Shown here piece by piece: positions 34,036 through 43,771 of a DNA stretch of 64,000 nt. The notes beneath the pieces are model-generated. The model had not been told where the DNA came from. It made no database searches and saw only the letters and a list, made by a program, of their open reading frames with translations. The position numbers were made by a program, and so were the translations under genes. Source of the stretch: Neptunicella marina (GTDB lineage Bacteria; Pseudomonadota; Gammaproteobacteria; Enterobacterales; Alteromonadaceae); assembly GCF_014270035.1 (NCBI RefSeq), contig NZ_JACNEP010000005.1:1-64000 (forward strand), in the 5' to 3' direction. Within the stretch, counting starts at the first letter, position 1; the number at the start of each line of letters is the position of its first letter.

Positions 34036-36468
34036 CTATTCACTATTTTTCAGACTTAATACGATGGCTTGCTGTAAAAACCTGCGCAACGGCCAGTAGC
34101 AGGCAAACATCGCCAACGACAGCATTAACAGAATGTTTAAGCTGTACAGCCCCCACAAGTGCATTCCCATATAAGGCTCCAGTTGTGGGTAAAACATCAG
34201 CAATAAACTGACTATCACTGCACCGGCCAATAACAATCCACTGATTATAGCCGCACTGTTTTCGCGAATAATCAAAGACACGATCGCTTTGTTTTTAGCC
34301 CCCAGAGCCATACGAGTCCCTATCTCAAAGCGCCGTGATGCGGTACTGGAGCTTAGCACCCCATAAAGGCCAATCGCGGCCAGTATTAAACCAAGCACTA
34401 TCACTACCGCTGTCGTGATAGCCGTGGTATAGGTGCCAAGCAACAAACTTTTACGCTGAGCAGACAAGGGAGTAAATTCAAACAGAGCATAACGACTACT
34501 TGCTTGCTTAATTGCCTGACTCAATTGCTCCTGACTCAAAAATTGTCCTGGCTTCAAACGCAACATCAACTGATTAAAATTTGCATAAGATGGCGCATAA
34601 ATACGGGGCGGTATATGCTCCTCTCCCGGCATCTGCATCCCTTTAACCACACCAATAATACGCATTGTCCGTGGCCCACCAAAGGTGATCTGGGTACCCA
34701 GTACATCTCCATCGGGTAGCAACTGTCTGGCCAGGGTTTGATTAATTATCACTGCCAGTGCTTGTTGCTGCACATCCTTACGAGTGAAGTTGCGCCCGGC
34801 AACCAATTGCTGAGCAAACATCGGCAAATAGTTTTCATCTATCAACGCGGAATGGGGAGTAAAAATTTGCGTATCGCCGACTTTGTTAATTGACCACACA
34901 CTAAATTTTTTCAATGGAGAATGTGACTGGCTAACCTGCTCGACCTGCGGTAATGCCAGTAACTGCTGCCGAATTTGCGCCACATCCTGATTATCTTGCT
35001 GCATCTCAACATCGGTCTGATGAACAGCACTGATACTCAACGCTTCAACATTTTGTATATGCAAATCATCCGGCCGGTTAATTTGTGCCACTGCGGTATA
35101 CAGCAACGTTAAATTTGCAAAGATCAGCACTGATGTCAGACTAATCTGGCTAATAATGAGCGCCTTACGGGTACGCGGAGAAACCTGACTCGCCACGCCT
35201 TTACCGCCACCATGAAGCTGTGTCGCCAGTGCATTAATCCTGATACTACGATAACTCGCCCAGGCAAATAGATAGCTAAACAGACACAGTAAGATAAGGG
35301 TACAGCACAAGGTCATCCAACTCAGATGCAACTCGGATACCCTGGGTAATAATCCGGCAAAATAAGTTTGCATTACCATAAAGCCTAGCCAGCTGACCAA
35401 CAATGCCAATGCCATTACCATCAGCATAATCAATATCGACTGACCGAGAAAATAGCCAAATAAGTGCTTTTTATTGGCGCCCAGCGCTGTTTGAATCACT
35501 AAGTTATGCTGCTGACTGGCGCTAAAAGACATAAACAGATTAATAATGTTGCCACAGGCGATCAGTACCAACCCCATTACCGCCGCCAACAGTAAGTACA
35601 CATTGCGTTTACTGTTGCCAAGCAGCACTTGTTGTAAAGATTGCAGATGAAGGTCAATACTCCAGCCATTAAAAACCGATATACCGGCTACCTGTGACTG
35701 CCACATGGGATTCAGTTGTGCCGTTAACTGTTGTCCGGCCTGCTGGTAAGTCACCCCGGGTTTGAGTTTACCGACCAGTACCAGTGAGCGAATAAAATTA
35801 CCCCAGCGTTGCTTAAAGTTATCATAACCATTGTAATCAAAGGGTAACCAAATATCGGTATCGCGCCCTTTTTGGTACAATTGCGGCTCAACATAGTCCT
35901 GATTATTGACACCAATAATCTTGAACTGAATATCATTGATCTCGACAGATTGCCCCAAAATATCCTGACGCCCGGCAAACTGTTGCTGCCACAGATGATA
36001 ACTAATCACCGCCACTGGCTGATAATGTTCCAGCCCTTCTTCTACCGAGAATCCACGACCAAGATACATTGACATAGCAGTCAAACTGAACCATTCCGGG
36101 GTGACAAAAGTGGTATTTACCCGCGGTTCACTGGCAATAGAAGCCAGTATATTCTCGCCATAAGACAGCAAGGCTTTACTATCAAACAGTGTCGGCTGTT
36201 GATACACACTAACGGCACCTGGGTAAGTGAAGTAGCGCATATCTCCGGTGTTTTTATTATTAACGAACTGGTGCTCAATTTTATATAAGCTATCTTGTTC
36301 AGGATAAGGCAGGGGTTGCAATAACAGCAAATAACCAAGTGTTAATACGCACAATAAGGCACCGAGGGTTACACCTAAGGTGCTGACCACACTCAAGATC
36401 AATCCCGGATAGCGCTTTAATCCCAGCCATGCCATGCGCATTTGGAAAAACTCTTTACCTGACAACAT
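34036..36468 (-). CDS. ABC transporter permease, double FtsX (second)
   Basis: An 810-residue inner-membrane permease with two MacB-like periplasmic domains and two FtsX segments. The order is: a first helix (about 20-45), a periplasmic region, three helices (about 290-405), a second helix near 440, a second periplasmic region, and three C-terminal helices. The motif ASRRFEIGTRMALGAKNKAI in the last FtsX block is typical of MacB/LolC-type proteins. It is the last gene of the operon, two bases after its paralogue at 36471. It exports an unknown substrate with the neighbouring ATPase. Confidence 0.88.
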   Translation of the reverse strand: MLSGKEFFQMRMAWLGLKRYPGLILSVVSTLGVTLGALLCVLTLGYLLLLQPLPYPEQDSLYKIEHQFVNNKNTGDMRYFTYPGAVSVYQQPTLFDSKALLSYGENILASIASEPRVNTTFVTPEWFSLTAMSMYLGRGFSVEEGLEHYQPVAVISYHLWQQQFAGRQDILGQSVEINDIQFKIIGVNNQDYVEPQLYQKGRDTDIWLPFDYNGYDNFKQRWGNFIRSLVLVGKLKPGVTYQQAGQQLTAQLNPMWQSQVAGISVFNGWSIDLHLQSLQQVLLGNSKRNVYLLLAAVMGLVLIACGNIINLFMSFSASQQHNLVIQTALGANKKHLFGYFLGQSILIMLMVMALALLVSWLGFMVMQTYFAGLLPRVSELHLSWMTLCCTLILLCLFSYLFAWASYRSIRINALATQLHGGGKGVASQVSPRTRKALIISQISLTSVLIFANLTLLYTAVAQINRPDDLHIQNVEALSISAVHQTDVEMQQDNQDVAQIRQQLLALPQVEQVSQSHSPLKKFSVWSINKVGDTQIFTPHSALIDENYLPMFAQQLVAGRNFTRKDVQQQALAVIINQTLARQLLPDGDVLGTQITFGGPRTMRIIGVVKGMQMPGEEHIPPRIYAPSYANFNQLMLRLKPGQFLSQEQLSQAIKQASSRYALFEFTPLSAQRKSLLLGTYTTAITTAVVIVLGLILAAIGLYGVLSSSTASRRFEIGTRMALGAKNKAIVSLIIRENSAAIISGLLLAGAVIVSLLLMFYPQLEPYMGMHLWGLYSLNILLMLSLAMFACYWPLRRFLQQAIVLSLKNSE

Positions 36469-36470
36469 GC

Positions 36471-38858
36471 TTATTCTCCCTTAAGCAAATGGGCGATTGG
36501 CTGTTTTAGCCAAATCCGTAGTGGCAGATACGCCGCGATAACCAATAAGCCACCAACAAATAACAAACTTAACGCAATGATTGGCAGTAATTCAGAAACC
36601 AGTTGAATATTTTGATATCCATCGAACATCCACATCAAAATAACCAGTGCCATAACAGCACAGGAGGCACCGAGTAAAAAATCGCGACGAGTGGTCGCCA
36701 TCATTAATTGCACCAAACGCAGTGGTTTAGCGCCAATAGCCAATCGTGTACCCAATTCAGTGCGACGCATACGACAGATGTAACTTAAAACACCATAAAT
36801 CCCGACACCGGTTAACAACGCAGTTAACAGACTAATACCCACGCTACTGACGGCAGTGATCATCGCGGTTTTCCAGCCTTGATTATTGTAATAATCCAGT
36901 GACTGATAGCTAAACACGCTAAGTTGGGGTTGCACATCAGTCATAATCGCTTGCACAGCGGCCTGACTTAAGGATGCTCCCTGGTGAAATTTAATTAAAA
37001 ACATATTGCGTCTGGGGCCAGCGGGATAATAAAAAGCCGGTTCCTGAGCCGTGCTACCTGCGATTACCGTATTGGCAACAATGCCCACAATGCGCGCACC
37101 ATTATCAAAGGTATAACCTATCACTTCGCCATAAGTTTTGATGCGATCAGCAAAGGCCTGATTTACCACTATCACACTATTGCGCTGCTGGTTATCCTGC
37201 GCAGTAAACATAGCGCCTTGCAATAAAGGCTGCTCCAATAAACTGAAATAGGCTTCATCCACCGGTTTGGCTAATACTGAAAAGCGCGCATTGTCTGCTT
37301 GGTTACTCAGGGCCAGTGTTGGGAAAATATCAGGCCGCATAGATTGGCTCAGCCGTTCCACTTGTGGATGTTGCGCTAAACGCTGTTTGAGCAGTGCTAA
37401 ATCACCTTCTCCCTCAGGCACAGAAGTCACCAATGCCTTGATATTGTCGGTTTGATAACCCAGGGGTTGATTAAGCAAATTCAGTGACTGGGTGGTAAGC
37501 AATGAATTACTCATCAGTAACAAACAAGCAATTGCAATTTGTGAGCTGATCAACCAATGGCGAGTTGAGGCTTTCACCGCAACGCCAGTACCTTTACCGC
37601 TACCACGTAACTGATTATTTAATGCCTGATAATCAATGGTGCGGCTACAAATCAGGGTGAGAACCACGCTTATCACCACCAACAACAAAGCAGAAAACAA
37701 TAAACTCAAACCACTAATGTGTAACTGCTGCAAGTAGGGTAAATAGTCAGTTAAATATTGCTGCATCAATGCAATTAATAACAGCATAACGCCCTGCGCG
37801 ACTGTCATCGCCATGGTCATCAACAACATAATTTCGGTAAAAACATTCGTGCGAATATGCTTGATGCTAGCGCCTAACGCCGCACTGATCGCCAATGGAT
37901 GCTGACGTTCGGCGGTACGTGATAACAGCAAATTGGTTAAGTTGGCCAGTGCAATAATTGCCAAACCAATGCTGCCCAAAAACAGCAATAACGCGGCTTG
38001 CTGGCTGTCGCCCAGCAAATAGTCTTTTAGTGGCTGTAACTGCGCTGCCACCGACCATTCTTTAAAAAAGTCGATATGGCTTACTTGTTGCTGCCAGTTG
38101 TTGTTCATTAACTGGGTTAGCTGCTGGTTGGCTTGCTCAGGCGTGATTGATGTTTTGAGCAGTCCAAGCATCATCAAACCACCGTCATCGTTACCCCAGC
38201 GTTTGCGACTCCTTGCGTCAACCGTATTGAAATCCCACGGAGCATATACATCACTTTGCTGGTTGTAACCGGCAATGGCTAAGCCAGGTGCCAACTTTGC
38301 TAATACCCCAATAATCTGGAAAGACTGGTCATTGATATTCAGGCTTTGACTTAACACATCTTCAGAACCGCCATATTGTTGTTGCCATAGTCGATAACTA
38401 ATAACTGCCACGGGTTTGTACTGATCGACACCTTCGTTGTCTGAGATTAAACGCCCCAGCGCCACTGCGGGATTGAGCAATTGAAAATACTCTGGTGTCA
38501 CGTAGCTTATTTCGGCCATAGGTCGTTTTGGCAACGACATGATGATGCCAGCATCCACATAAAAACTGGCGCTTTTATCAAACACCTGTTGCTGTTTGTA
38601 CAGATATTCCAGATTGGGATAAGTAAACGCCCGGCCATCAATTTGCTGTTTTTCATTGATTAGCTGATGTTCAACCAGATACAGGCGTTCAGCATCAGGA
38701 AAAGGCAAGGTTTTAATAAATATTACATAAGCCAGTGCAGACACCGCCAACAAAGCCCCCAGAGTAAGCCCCATGCTGACGACCACACTAAATATCAGAC
38801 CCGGCTTAGTGCGCAAGCTTTGCCAGGTTTGAAAAAGTCGGTATAACACTAAATCCAT
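36471..38858 (-). CDS. ABC transporter permease, double FtsX (first)
   Basis: A 795-residue paralogue of the downstream permease, with the same duplicated layout. The first helix is at about 20-47, with a MacB-type periplasmic stretch (VTPEYFQLLNPAVALGRLIS, and PVAVISYRLWQQQYGG). A first FtsX block follows (about 285-405), then a second periplasmic part and the terminal FtsX helices with RMRRTELGTRLAIGAKPLRL. It lies four bases after the ATPase gene. Having two different double permeases implies a heterodimeric transporter. Confidence 0.88.
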   Translation of the reverse strand: MDLVLYRLFQTWQSLRTKPGLIFSVVVSMGLTLGALLAVSALAYVIFIKTLPFPDAERLYLVEHQLINEKQQIDGRAFTYPNLEYLYKQQQVFDKSASFYVDAGIIMSLPKRPMAEISYVTPEYFQLLNPAVALGRLISDNEGVDQYKPVAVISYRLWQQQYGGSEDVLSQSLNINDQSFQIIGVLAKLAPGLAIAGYNQQSDVYAPWDFNTVDARSRKRWGNDDGGLMMLGLLKTSITPEQANQQLTQLMNNNWQQQVSHIDFFKEWSVAAQLQPLKDYLLGDSQQAALLLFLGSIGLAIIALANLTNLLLSRTAERQHPLAISAALGASIKHIRTNVFTEIMLLMTMAMTVAQGVMLLLIALMQQYLTDYLPYLQQLHISGLSLLFSALLLVVISVVLTLICSRTIDYQALNNQLRGSGKGTGVAVKASTRHWLISSQIAIACLLLMSNSLLTTQSLNLLNQPLGYQTDNIKALVTSVPEGEGDLALLKQRLAQHPQVERLSQSMRPDIFPTLALSNQADNARFSVLAKPVDEAYFSLLEQPLLQGAMFTAQDNQQRNSVIVVNQAFADRIKTYGEVIGYTFDNGARIVGIVANTVIAGSTAQEPAFYYPAGPRRNMFLIKFHQGASLSQAAVQAIMTDVQPQLSVFSYQSLDYYNNQGWKTAMITAVSSVGISLLTALLTGVGIYGVLSYICRMRRTELGTRLAIGAKPLRLVQLMMATTRRDFLLGASCAVMALVILMWMFDGYQNIQLVSELLPIIALSLLFVGGLLVIAAYLPLRIWLKQPIAHLLKGE

Positions 38859-38862
38859 GATG

Positions 38863-39570
38863 TTAGCCTGCCAGGGTGGTCACTTGAGGTGTGGTAAGTA
38901 ACTCCCCATCCAGCAGCTGAATTTTACGCTGCGCCATATCGGCATAACGTGGATCGTGCGTTACCATGCAAATGGTGGTGCCTTGTTGGTTAAGCTCATC
39001 CAGCAACTGCATCACTTTGTCACCACTGGCAGAATCCAGATTACCGGTAGGCTCATCCACCAGTAAAATTGCTGGTTCGGCAATCAGTGCGCGCGCAATG
39101 GCCACCCGTTGTTGTTGTCCACCCGAAAGTTGCGCCGGTTTATGATTAGCACGATGCGACAAGCCCACTTTTTCCAAACAGCCTTTAGCACGTTTGATAA
39201 TCTCTGCCATTGCAGGTGGCTTAGCCTGATACGTTAAAGGCAGCGCCACATTATCCAGCACACTTAATTCATCGATGAGGTTAAATGACTGAAAGATAAA
39301 GCCAATTTTAAGATTACGCACTTCCGCAGCCTGATTAGCATTTAATGTAGTCACATCCTGTCCCAGCAATTTATAACTGCCGGATGACGCCACATCCAAT
39401 AAGCCCAGTATCGATAACAAGGTTGATTTTCCGCAACCTGACGGGCCGGATATGGATACATATTCACCTTGCGCAATACTAAAACTGATGTTTTGTAATG
39501 CGTGAGTTTCCAGCTCCTCAGTTTCGAAAATCTTACTAAGTTGTTGTAATTCAATCACCCAATTTGTCAT
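38863..39570 (-). CDS. MacB-like ABC transporter ATPase
   Basis: Powers the two double-FtsX permeases. 235 residues of the LolD/MacB ATPase type: Walker [10 protein letters not shown] (42-50), the Q-loop [13 protein letters not shown], signature [15 protein letters not shown] (about 143-157), Walker [13 protein letters not shown] and the switch His in MVTHDPRYA. It lies 15 bases after the HlyD-type adaptor gene in the same operon. MacB-type systems push substrates from the periplasm outward. Confidence 0.95.
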   Translation of the reverse strand: MTNWVIELQQLSKIFETEELETHALQNISFSIAQGEYVSISGPSGCGKSTLLSILGLLDVASSGSYKLLGQDVTTLNANQAAEVRNLKIGFIFQSFNLIDELSVLDNVALPLTYQAKPPAMAEIIKRAKGCLEKVGLSHRANHKPAQLSGGQQQRVAIARALIAEPAILLVDEPTGNLDSASGDKVMQLLDELNQQGTTICMVTHDPRYADMAQRKIQLLDGELLTTPQVTTLAG

Positions 39571-39585
39571 GTGTTTGTCCTTACA

Positions 39586-40839
39586 TTAATCAATATGAAT
39601 TTGAGACTGTGAATAGTTGCTCAAATCCGAAATCACATACTGCTCACCCACTGCTGCAGGCGATAACACTTCAATAAAGCGGCCAGCGATACGGCCAAAT
39701 TTCATTTCTACTTTTTGCGCTTCGTTGCTATCAGCCAGCAACCGATAAAGCTGTTTAATTTGATTGGCTCTGGTGTTGGCCGGCAATGCCAGATAATTCA
39801 CTTGGGTTAAATGGCCGGTATTAATCAGTGCATCCACTTGTTGTTGCGGTCTGGCACTGACTGGCAACTTTTCAGGTAACGCCACTTCCACTTCCACATT
39901 GTTATTTTCAACAATCGGATCAATGCGGCTCACTGTGCCCTTAATTTGCTCATCACGAATACTCACGGTAACGGATTGACCAAGCTCAACATCACTCATC
40001 GAGGTTTGCGGCACATTCACTAGCGCGACCAAATCGGTCACACTGCCAATCAAGGCGATTTGCTCGCCGGTACTCAGGCGCTGCCCCACTTCCACATCCA
40101 ATTTTTGCAATACGCCGTTAAAACCGGCACGCACGGTTAACGCCTGTTGGCGTGCCAGCTGAATATCCAGTTGTCCCTGATGCTGTTTGATTTTTTCCTG
40201 CTGAATTTTCAGTGCTTCCTGATGCACTTTACTGAGCTGGTCAAAACGCGCCTGTAAAATAGCCAGCCGTTGTTTGAGTTGCTGCTCCTGAATATCGGTT
40301 TGCTGATAGGTCAGCGCGGAAATAATGCCAGCTTGCAGGAGTTTGTTTTCGGCCTGTTTTTTTAATTCAGCTGATTGATGTTGTGCACGAATGTCTTCGA
40401 GGCGCGCATTTTCATCCAGCCTTTCGCGCTGCTGGGTTAGCGCTAATTGGCGCAGGTTGGCTTGTTCAAGCGCCAGTTGCTGGCGGGCATTATTAACCTG
40501 CTGATCCAACTCAGGGTTTTGCAGTTTCACTATGATGCTATCTTCGCTTACCACCGCGCCGGGTTTGCGCACAATTTCACTTACTGTAGCGTCACTTTGT
40601 GCCGTTAACAGCTGCATTTTGTTGGGTTTAAGCACACCATAACCGTTAACTGTTACATCCAGATCACCGTGCTGAACAGTGGCCAAAATAATGTGCTGAC
40701 GATTGACCGACACCGCGTTAAAACTGGCTTTAACCTGATTAATTAATAACAACACCAACAATGTTGCCGCTAATAAAATCAGCGGCAATCGGTATTTGTT
40801 TAACCAGCTAAGTTGTTTTTTGGTTTTAACCTTGTCCAT
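39586..40839 (-). CDS. HlyD-family membrane-fusion protein
   Basis: Periplasmic adaptor linking the ABC permeases to an outer-membrane channel. 417 residues: one N-terminal membrane helix (about 15-33, LPLILLAATLLVLLLI), then a lipoyl half, a long coiled coil rich in Gln and Leu (about 105-225), a second lipoyl half (FNGVLQKLDVEVGQRLSTGE) and a barrel domain. First gene of the four-gene export operon, directly behind the sigma-54 promoter. No outer-membrane factor is in the window; a TolC-like protein is presumably supplied elsewhere. Confidence 0.92.
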   Translation of the reverse strand: MDKVKTKKQLSWLNKYRLPLILLAATLLVLLLINQVKASFNAVSVNRQHIILATVQHGDLDVTVNGYGVLKPNKMQLLTAQSDATVSEIVRKPGAVVSEDSIIVKLQNPELDQQVNNARQQLALEQANLRQLALTQQRERLDENARLEDIRAQHQSAELKKQAENKLLQAGIISALTYQQTDIQEQQLKQRLAILQARFDQLSKVHQEALKIQQEKIKQHQGQLDIQLARQQALTVRAGFNGVLQKLDVEVGQRLSTGEQIALIGSVTDLVALVNVPQTSMSDVELGQSVTVSIRDEQIKGTVSRIDPIVENNNVEVEVALPEKLPVSARPQQQVDALINTGHLTQVNYLALPANTRANQIKQLYRLLADSNEAQKVEMKFGRIAGRFIEVLSPAAVGEQYVISDLSNYSQSQIHID

Positions 40840-40886
40840 CGGGCTGTGGTTTTCCAGTCAGTAAAATTGATAACTGAATAACCAAC

Positions 40887-40903
40887 AGCGAATTGCGTGC
40901 CAA
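40887..40903 (-). promoter_or_regulatory. Sigma-54 promoter of the export operon
   Basis: On the minus strand TTGGCACGCAATTCGCT carries GG at -24 and GC at -12 with the required ten-base gap. It differs from the consensus TGGCACG-N4-TTGCW at one base of the -12 element. It lies 48 bases before the HlyD start. Confidence 0.82.
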
Positions 40904-40960
40904 TTTAAATAATCATTATTTATCAAATAGTTAAATATAATCATCCGAAAAATACGCGAG

Positions 40961-40984
40961 ATTTAGTCCGATATCGGACTAAAT
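40961..40984. promoter_or_regulatory. Perfect 24-bp palindrome, activator site
   Basis: ATTTAGTCCGAT followed by its exact reverse complement. It lies about 60 bases upstream of the sigma-54 promoter and 20 bases past the histidine kinase stop, the usual enhancer position. It is the most likely binding site of the adjacent NtrC-type regulator. A further GTCCG half-site lies at 40995-41000. Confidence 0.78.
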
Positions 40985-41004
40985 AATTTCGAAAACGGAC
41001 AATC

Positions 41005-42276
41005 TTATTCGGCGACAGGCAGGGTTAAGGTGGCGACAGCACCTTGTTGTGAATGATTTTGTAATGTGAGTGTGCCCCCATGCGCTTCAGCAATTTGGCG
41101 ACATAAGTTAAGGCCAATACCCTGACCGTCACGTTTGGTGGAATACAAAGGTACAAACAGGTTTTCCGGGTTTGCAATGCCCTGCCCGTTATCCATTAGC
41201 GATAATACTTGCTGTTTGCCCTGTAACTCAGCTTTGATGATTACCTTGTTGGCACCGGCTTCTGCGGCATTTTTTATCAGGTTAATCAGCAACTGCTCCA
41301 CCAGCATTTTATCTGCGTACAGCTGCTCTGGCTGAATGTCGAAATCAAAACTCAAACCAGGTTGCACCAGTTTGATATCCTGCAGCATTGGCATCAAGGC
41401 AAAGGATTGCGGGTTAATTTTGAGCTCATCCGACATAGCAGCAAACCGCGATACAAACTGCTGCAAATGCTCACAGCGGTTTTGAATTAAATTTAGCGCC
41501 GCTAAATCACGCTCGGCTTGCGTTTTGTCAGCTAAACGCTCGGCCATTGACGCCACTGGCGCTAACGAATTCCTGATTTCGTGTGACATCACTTTAATTA
41601 ACTGCCGCCACGCACTTATCTGGTTTGCGCGTAACGCCGCACGGATATCAATAAATATCAGCAACTGATGGGCATTACCGTCGTTAATAAATTCACTGGA
41701 GCTAATTTGCCAGTGACGGTTTTTGTCGGCATCACTAAATTGCCAGTTGGGTGATTGCTGTAAACCGAGCGCTTCGGCGGTGGCAAATCGCTGAATTTGC
41801 CAGTGCTGACCATACAACTGATAAAACGCCTCATTAGCATGTACCAGTTGTTGTTTTTGATTAAACACTAAGATTGGAGTTTGCAGCTGTGAAATGAGCT
41901 GATAAATCAAAAAGATATGCTGGTCATAACGGGATTTTTGTTGATGTAATTGCTGGCTTAGCTGATTAAGCTGCTGCACGATATCGGCATTAATTCCCGC
42001 TTTGAATGAGACCTTGGTCAGCTGGTTATAATCCTGCTCTTTAATCGCATCCAGATGTAAACCAATACGCAGATAGCCTTGCAAAACTCGATGGCTTATC
42101 CTGCTACTAAGCAATAACCCCAACAAAAACAATGCACAGAAAACAGCAATGGCCAGCCACAATATGTGACTGTTTTGCCAGATAAGCGCAGCGGACAGAA
42201 CCGCAATAATGGCCGAAAAACACCCCAGCCAGTTACGGCAGTAGTGTTCGAGGCTATTCGCCGCTAGCAAGCTCAT
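41005..42276 (-). CDS. Sensor histidine kinase (NtrB-like)
   Basis: A 423-residue kinase. Two membrane helices (about 20-33 and 39-57) have almost no periplasmic loop, so it may sense something within the membrane. A PAS-like domain (about 130-210) follows, then HisKA with the phosphorylated His232 (VMSHEIRNSLAPV) and HATPase_c (LLINLIKNAAEAG, LMDNGQGIA, QGIGLNLCRQIAEAHGG). It overlaps the response-regulator gene by 23 bases, so the two are translationally coupled. It should phosphorylate the sigma-54 activator that drives the export operon. Confidence 0.92.
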   Translation of the reverse strand: MSLLAANSLEHYCRNWLGCFSAIIAVLSAALIWQNSHILWLAIAVFCALFLLGLLLSSRISHRVLQGYLRIGLHLDAIKEQDYNQLTKVSFKAGINADIVQQLNQLSQQLHQQKSRYDQHIFLIYQLISQLQTPILVFNQKQQLVHANEAFYQLYGQHWQIQRFATAEALGLQQSPNWQFSDADKNRHWQISSSEFINDGNAHQLLIFIDIRAALRANQISAWRQLIKVMSHEIRNSLAPVASMAERLADKTQAERDLAALNLIQNRCEHLQQFVSRFAAMSDELKINPQSFALMPMLQDIKLVQPGLSFDFDIQPEQLYADKMLVEQLLINLIKNAAEAGANKVIIKAELQGKQQVLSLMDNGQGIANPENLFVPLYSTKRDGQGIGLNLCRQIAEAHGGTLTLQNHSQQGAVATLTLPVAE

Positions 42277-43621
42277 ACTTTTCCAGACGTCGATATAAAG
42301 ATGATTTGGTAATACCGAGCAAATGCGCCGCTTTTGCCACCTGATTGGCGCTTTGTTGCATTGCCATTTTAATTAACTGCCGTTCAGCCTGCTCCAGCGT
42401 CATCATTGGCAACCCATTACTTTTGGCGGCATTGCCAAGATGCAGCAAGTCACTGCCAATTTGCTGCCCGGTGCACAACAACACCGCACGCTCCATGACA
42501 TGCCGCAATTCACGAATATTACCCGGCCAGCTGTATTGCATTAACGCGGCATTGGCTGAGGGTGAAAGTTGTTGTGAATCACGGTGATATTTATGACTAA
42601 ACTCAGCCAGAAAATACCCGGCCAGCGGTACGATGTCGGCCGCACGCTCAGCAAGTGTCGGCAAGCGGAATTCCATGGTGTTTAAGCGATAATACAAATC
42701 TTCGCGAAATTGCTGATTAGCAATCAGCTCAGAAAAATCGCTATTGGTGGCACTAATAATGCGTACATTCGCTTGCTGAGTCACACTCGATCCCAGCACT
42801 TCGTATTCACCCGATTCCAGTACCCGCAGTAATTTCGCTTGCTGGCTTAATGGAATATTAGCGATCTCATCTAAAAACAAGGTGCCTTTTTCTGCCAGTT
42901 CAAACCGGCCAATACGTGCTTGTTTGGCATCGGTAAAGGCACCTTTTACATGACCAAACATTTCACTTTCAAACAGATTTTCGCTAATGGCGCCCATGTT
43001 CACTTGCACTAACGGCGCATCGCGACGACTTGAGCGCTGATGCAAATAACGAGCGAATTCACTTTTACCTGTGCCGTTTTCGCCAGTGAGTAAAATATTA
43101 GCGTCAGTGGCGGCGACCGTGTCCAGCTGAGTTAACAACTGCTGCATCACCGGCGATTGCCATTGATACTGACTTAAAGGTGTTGGTTGTAATTGCTGTG
43201 CCAGTTTTTGATTCTGATGAGATAAATCACTTAAGGCCAACTGCTGTTTAACAATCTGCAATAAACGCTTGTTATTCCACGGTTTTTCAACAAAATCCCT
43301 GGCGCCTAATTGCATCACTTTGACGATTAATTCGGTATTCGACCAGGCCGTCATGGCCACAACCGGCACTGAAATTTGCTCTTGCTGACACCAGTTTAAA
43401 AACGCCAGTCCTTCCTGACCCGAGGTGGTATCCAAAGCAAAATTCATATCCAGCAACATCAAATCCACTTTAGCGTGACGCACCAGTGTTTGTGCCGCCA
43501 GTGGGTGCTCTACGGTTTTAACCTGATAACCTTCATCTTCAAGAATTAACTGCAAAGACTGGCGGATGTCTTCCCTGTCATCGATCACCAAAACCACTGG
43601 TGAAGCAAGTTGTGCATGCAT
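42254..43621 (-). CDS. Sigma-54-dependent response regulator (NtrC family)
   Basis: A 455-residue activator. The N-terminal REC domain has phospho-Asp58 (LMLLDMNF) and Lys113 (VEKPWNN). The AAA+ domain has Walker A GENGTGKS (180-187), GAFTDA (227-232) that contacts sigma-54, and Walker B TLFLDEIANIPL. A Fis-type HTH (NQVAKAAHLLGITKSSLYRR) ends the protein. Its operon with the kinase lies just before the export genes, whose promoter matches sigma-54 and carries a palindrome. The system is therefore likely self-contained. Confidence 0.94.
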   Translation of the reverse strand: MHAQLASPVVLVIDDREDIRQSLQLILEDEGYQVKTVEHPLAAQTLVRHAKVDLMLLDMNFALDTTSGQEGLAFLNWCQQEQISVPVVAMTAWSNTELIVKVMQLGARDFVEKPWNNKRLLQIVKQQLALSDLSHQNQKLAQQLQPTPLSQYQWQSPVMQQLLTQLDTVAATDANILLTGENGTGKSEFARYLHQRSSRRDAPLVQVNMGAISENLFESEMFGHVKGAFTDAKQARIGRFELAEKGTLFLDEIANIPLSQQAKLLRVLESGEYEVLGSSVTQQANVRIISATNSDFSELIANQQFREDLYYRLNTMEFRLPTLAERAADIVPLAGYFLAEFSHKYHRDSQQLSPSANAALMQYSWPGNIRELRHVMERAVLLCTGQQIGSDLLHLGNAAKSNGLPMMTLEQAERQLIKMAMQQSANQVAKAAHLLGITKSSLYRRLEKYELASGE

Positions 43622-43716
43622 AGTTTTTATTAACTGTGTTTATTATTCTGAAGGCAGTTATATCGCATTTAGCGGGCAGATCAAAAACTCTGATCAATTC
43701 GCTGAATTTTCAAACA

Positions 43717-43751
43717 TAAAAAAAACGGCCACAATTTGCATTGTGACCGTC
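43717..43751 (-). terminator. Terminator after the YceI gene
   Basis: On the minus strand ACGGTCACAAT and ATTGTGGCCGT pair (one mismatch) around GCAA, followed by eight T residues; it ends the yceI transcript 21 bases past the stop. Confidence 0.85.
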
Positions 43752-43771
43752 TTAAATTGAAATAAAGTAGC

